Shown here: positions 4,888-5,163 of the stretch, in pieces | Layout: every line of letters starts with the position of its first letter | Position numbering within the stretch: the first letter of the stretch is position 1 | NCBI GenBank assembly: GCA_025464545.1 | Contig: JAODMA010000080.1 | Span: 1 to 5,163, forward strand | Length of the DNA: 5,163 bases | DNA from: Arthrobacter sp. | GTDB taxonomy: Bacteria; Actinomycetota; Actinomycetes; Actinomycetales; Micrococcaceae | Direction: 5' to 3' | Program-made: the position numbers and the translations under genes | The notes under the pieces: generated by a model | Database searches by the model: none | Told to the model about the DNA's origin: nothing | Seen by the model: only the letters and a program-made list of their open reading frames with translations

Positions 4888-5163
4888 CTAGGACCCGGTT
4901 TGGTCGAAGGCGCGCTTAGCTGCCGCCTGGGCATCGGCCAGCGCTTTCTCCGCGGTCTTTTCGCCGAGCAGGGCTGAGGCCACCGCGTTCTTCAGTTCGG
5001 TCTTGATCGCCTGGCCGGCCGGAGATGCTCCGAGGGACTTCCCGGTGGGCAGGACGTCGTAGAACGTGGCGATCGTTTCGTCGAAACCGGCGTTGCCGCT
5101 GGGCTTGACGAACTTGTCCCGGATCAGCTTGTCCGCCGACGGGGACCCGGTGAAGAGCCCGGT
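4888..5163 (-). CDS. Family 1 (sugar-type) ABC solute-binding protein, C-terminal fragment
   Basis: The last 91 residues of a minus-strand gene are visible, ending with TAG at 4890-4888; the start lies beyond the right edge. The fragment runs TGLFTGSPSADKLI, then TIATFYDVLPTGKSL (about 30-44), and finishes with a helical stretch containing LLGEKTAEKALADAQAAAKRA (65-85). An ending of the form G-x-K/T-x-E-x-A-L-x-x-A-Q-x-x-x-x-R is characteristic of extracellular solute-binding family 1 proteins, which serve sugar and oligosaccharide importers. Signal peptide, lipobox and ligand residues are outside the window. The permease genes of such systems usually lie downstream, but here the gene is followed at once by the shared terminator, so its partners, if linked, must be upstream, beyond the window. 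The substrate cannot be named. Confidence 0.72.
   Translation of the reverse strand, partial: TGLFTGSPSADKLIRDKFVKPSGNAGFDETIATFYDVLPTGKSLGASPAGQAIKTELKNAVASALLGEKTAEKALADAQAAAKRAFDQTGS

Noticed and set aside
1..5163. CRISPR array, insertion sequence, tRNA or phage genes
   Set aside because: No regularly spaced repeats, no transposase-like protein, no terminal inverted repeats and no tRNA-like fold were seen in the few non-coding stretches.

Overview
The window is GC-rich (roughly two thirds G+C) with dense, codon-biased genes, a TAnnnT-type -10 box, a probable leaderless start, and a DUF4383 membrane protein typical of actinobacteria. Protein wording and codon use suggest a Micrococcaceae-type actinobacterium (Arthrobacter or Pseudarthrobacter-like). 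The genus is inferred; the phylum-level assignment is much safer.

Layout: 1-207 is the 3' end of an rtcB RNA ligase gene. 208-429 is a leader region with a promoter, a 22-codon leaderless upstream ORF (317-385) and mutually exclusive hairpins. 430-3345 is a compact three-gene ABC importer operon of the NitT/TauT/SsuA (sulfonate/taurine-type) class: binding protein, ATPase, permease. Convergent to it, on the minus strand, is a four-helix DUF4383 membrane protein (3416-3877). A divergent intergenic region with an AT-rich imperfect palindrome (about 3971-4000) separates it from a metallo-beta-lactamase-fold hydrolase (4072-4815). A strong 12-bp perfect hairpin (4823-4855) then separates that gene from the 3' end of a convergent minus-strand gene, the C-terminus of a family 1 (sugar-type) solute-binding protein (4888-5163).

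How the parts work together: the importer probably takes up an organosulfur compound. Three independent signs point to sulfur control: the transporter class, a leaderless short ORF carrying one Cys codon four codons before its stop, and the extreme lack of sulfur amino acids in the operon products. The binding protein has no Cys and no Met beyond the initiator, and the three proteins (959 residues) contain one Cys in total, inside the Walker A loop of the ATPase. No desulfonating enzyme lies in the window, so the substrate is not fixed by context.

The most interesting element is the leader at 281-429. The -10 box is placed so that the transcript should begin exactly on the A of the leader ATG. 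The leader RNA can fold in at least two exclusive ways, which fits translation-dependent attenuation by cysteine or another sulfur signal. This is inference from sequence and has no experimental support here.
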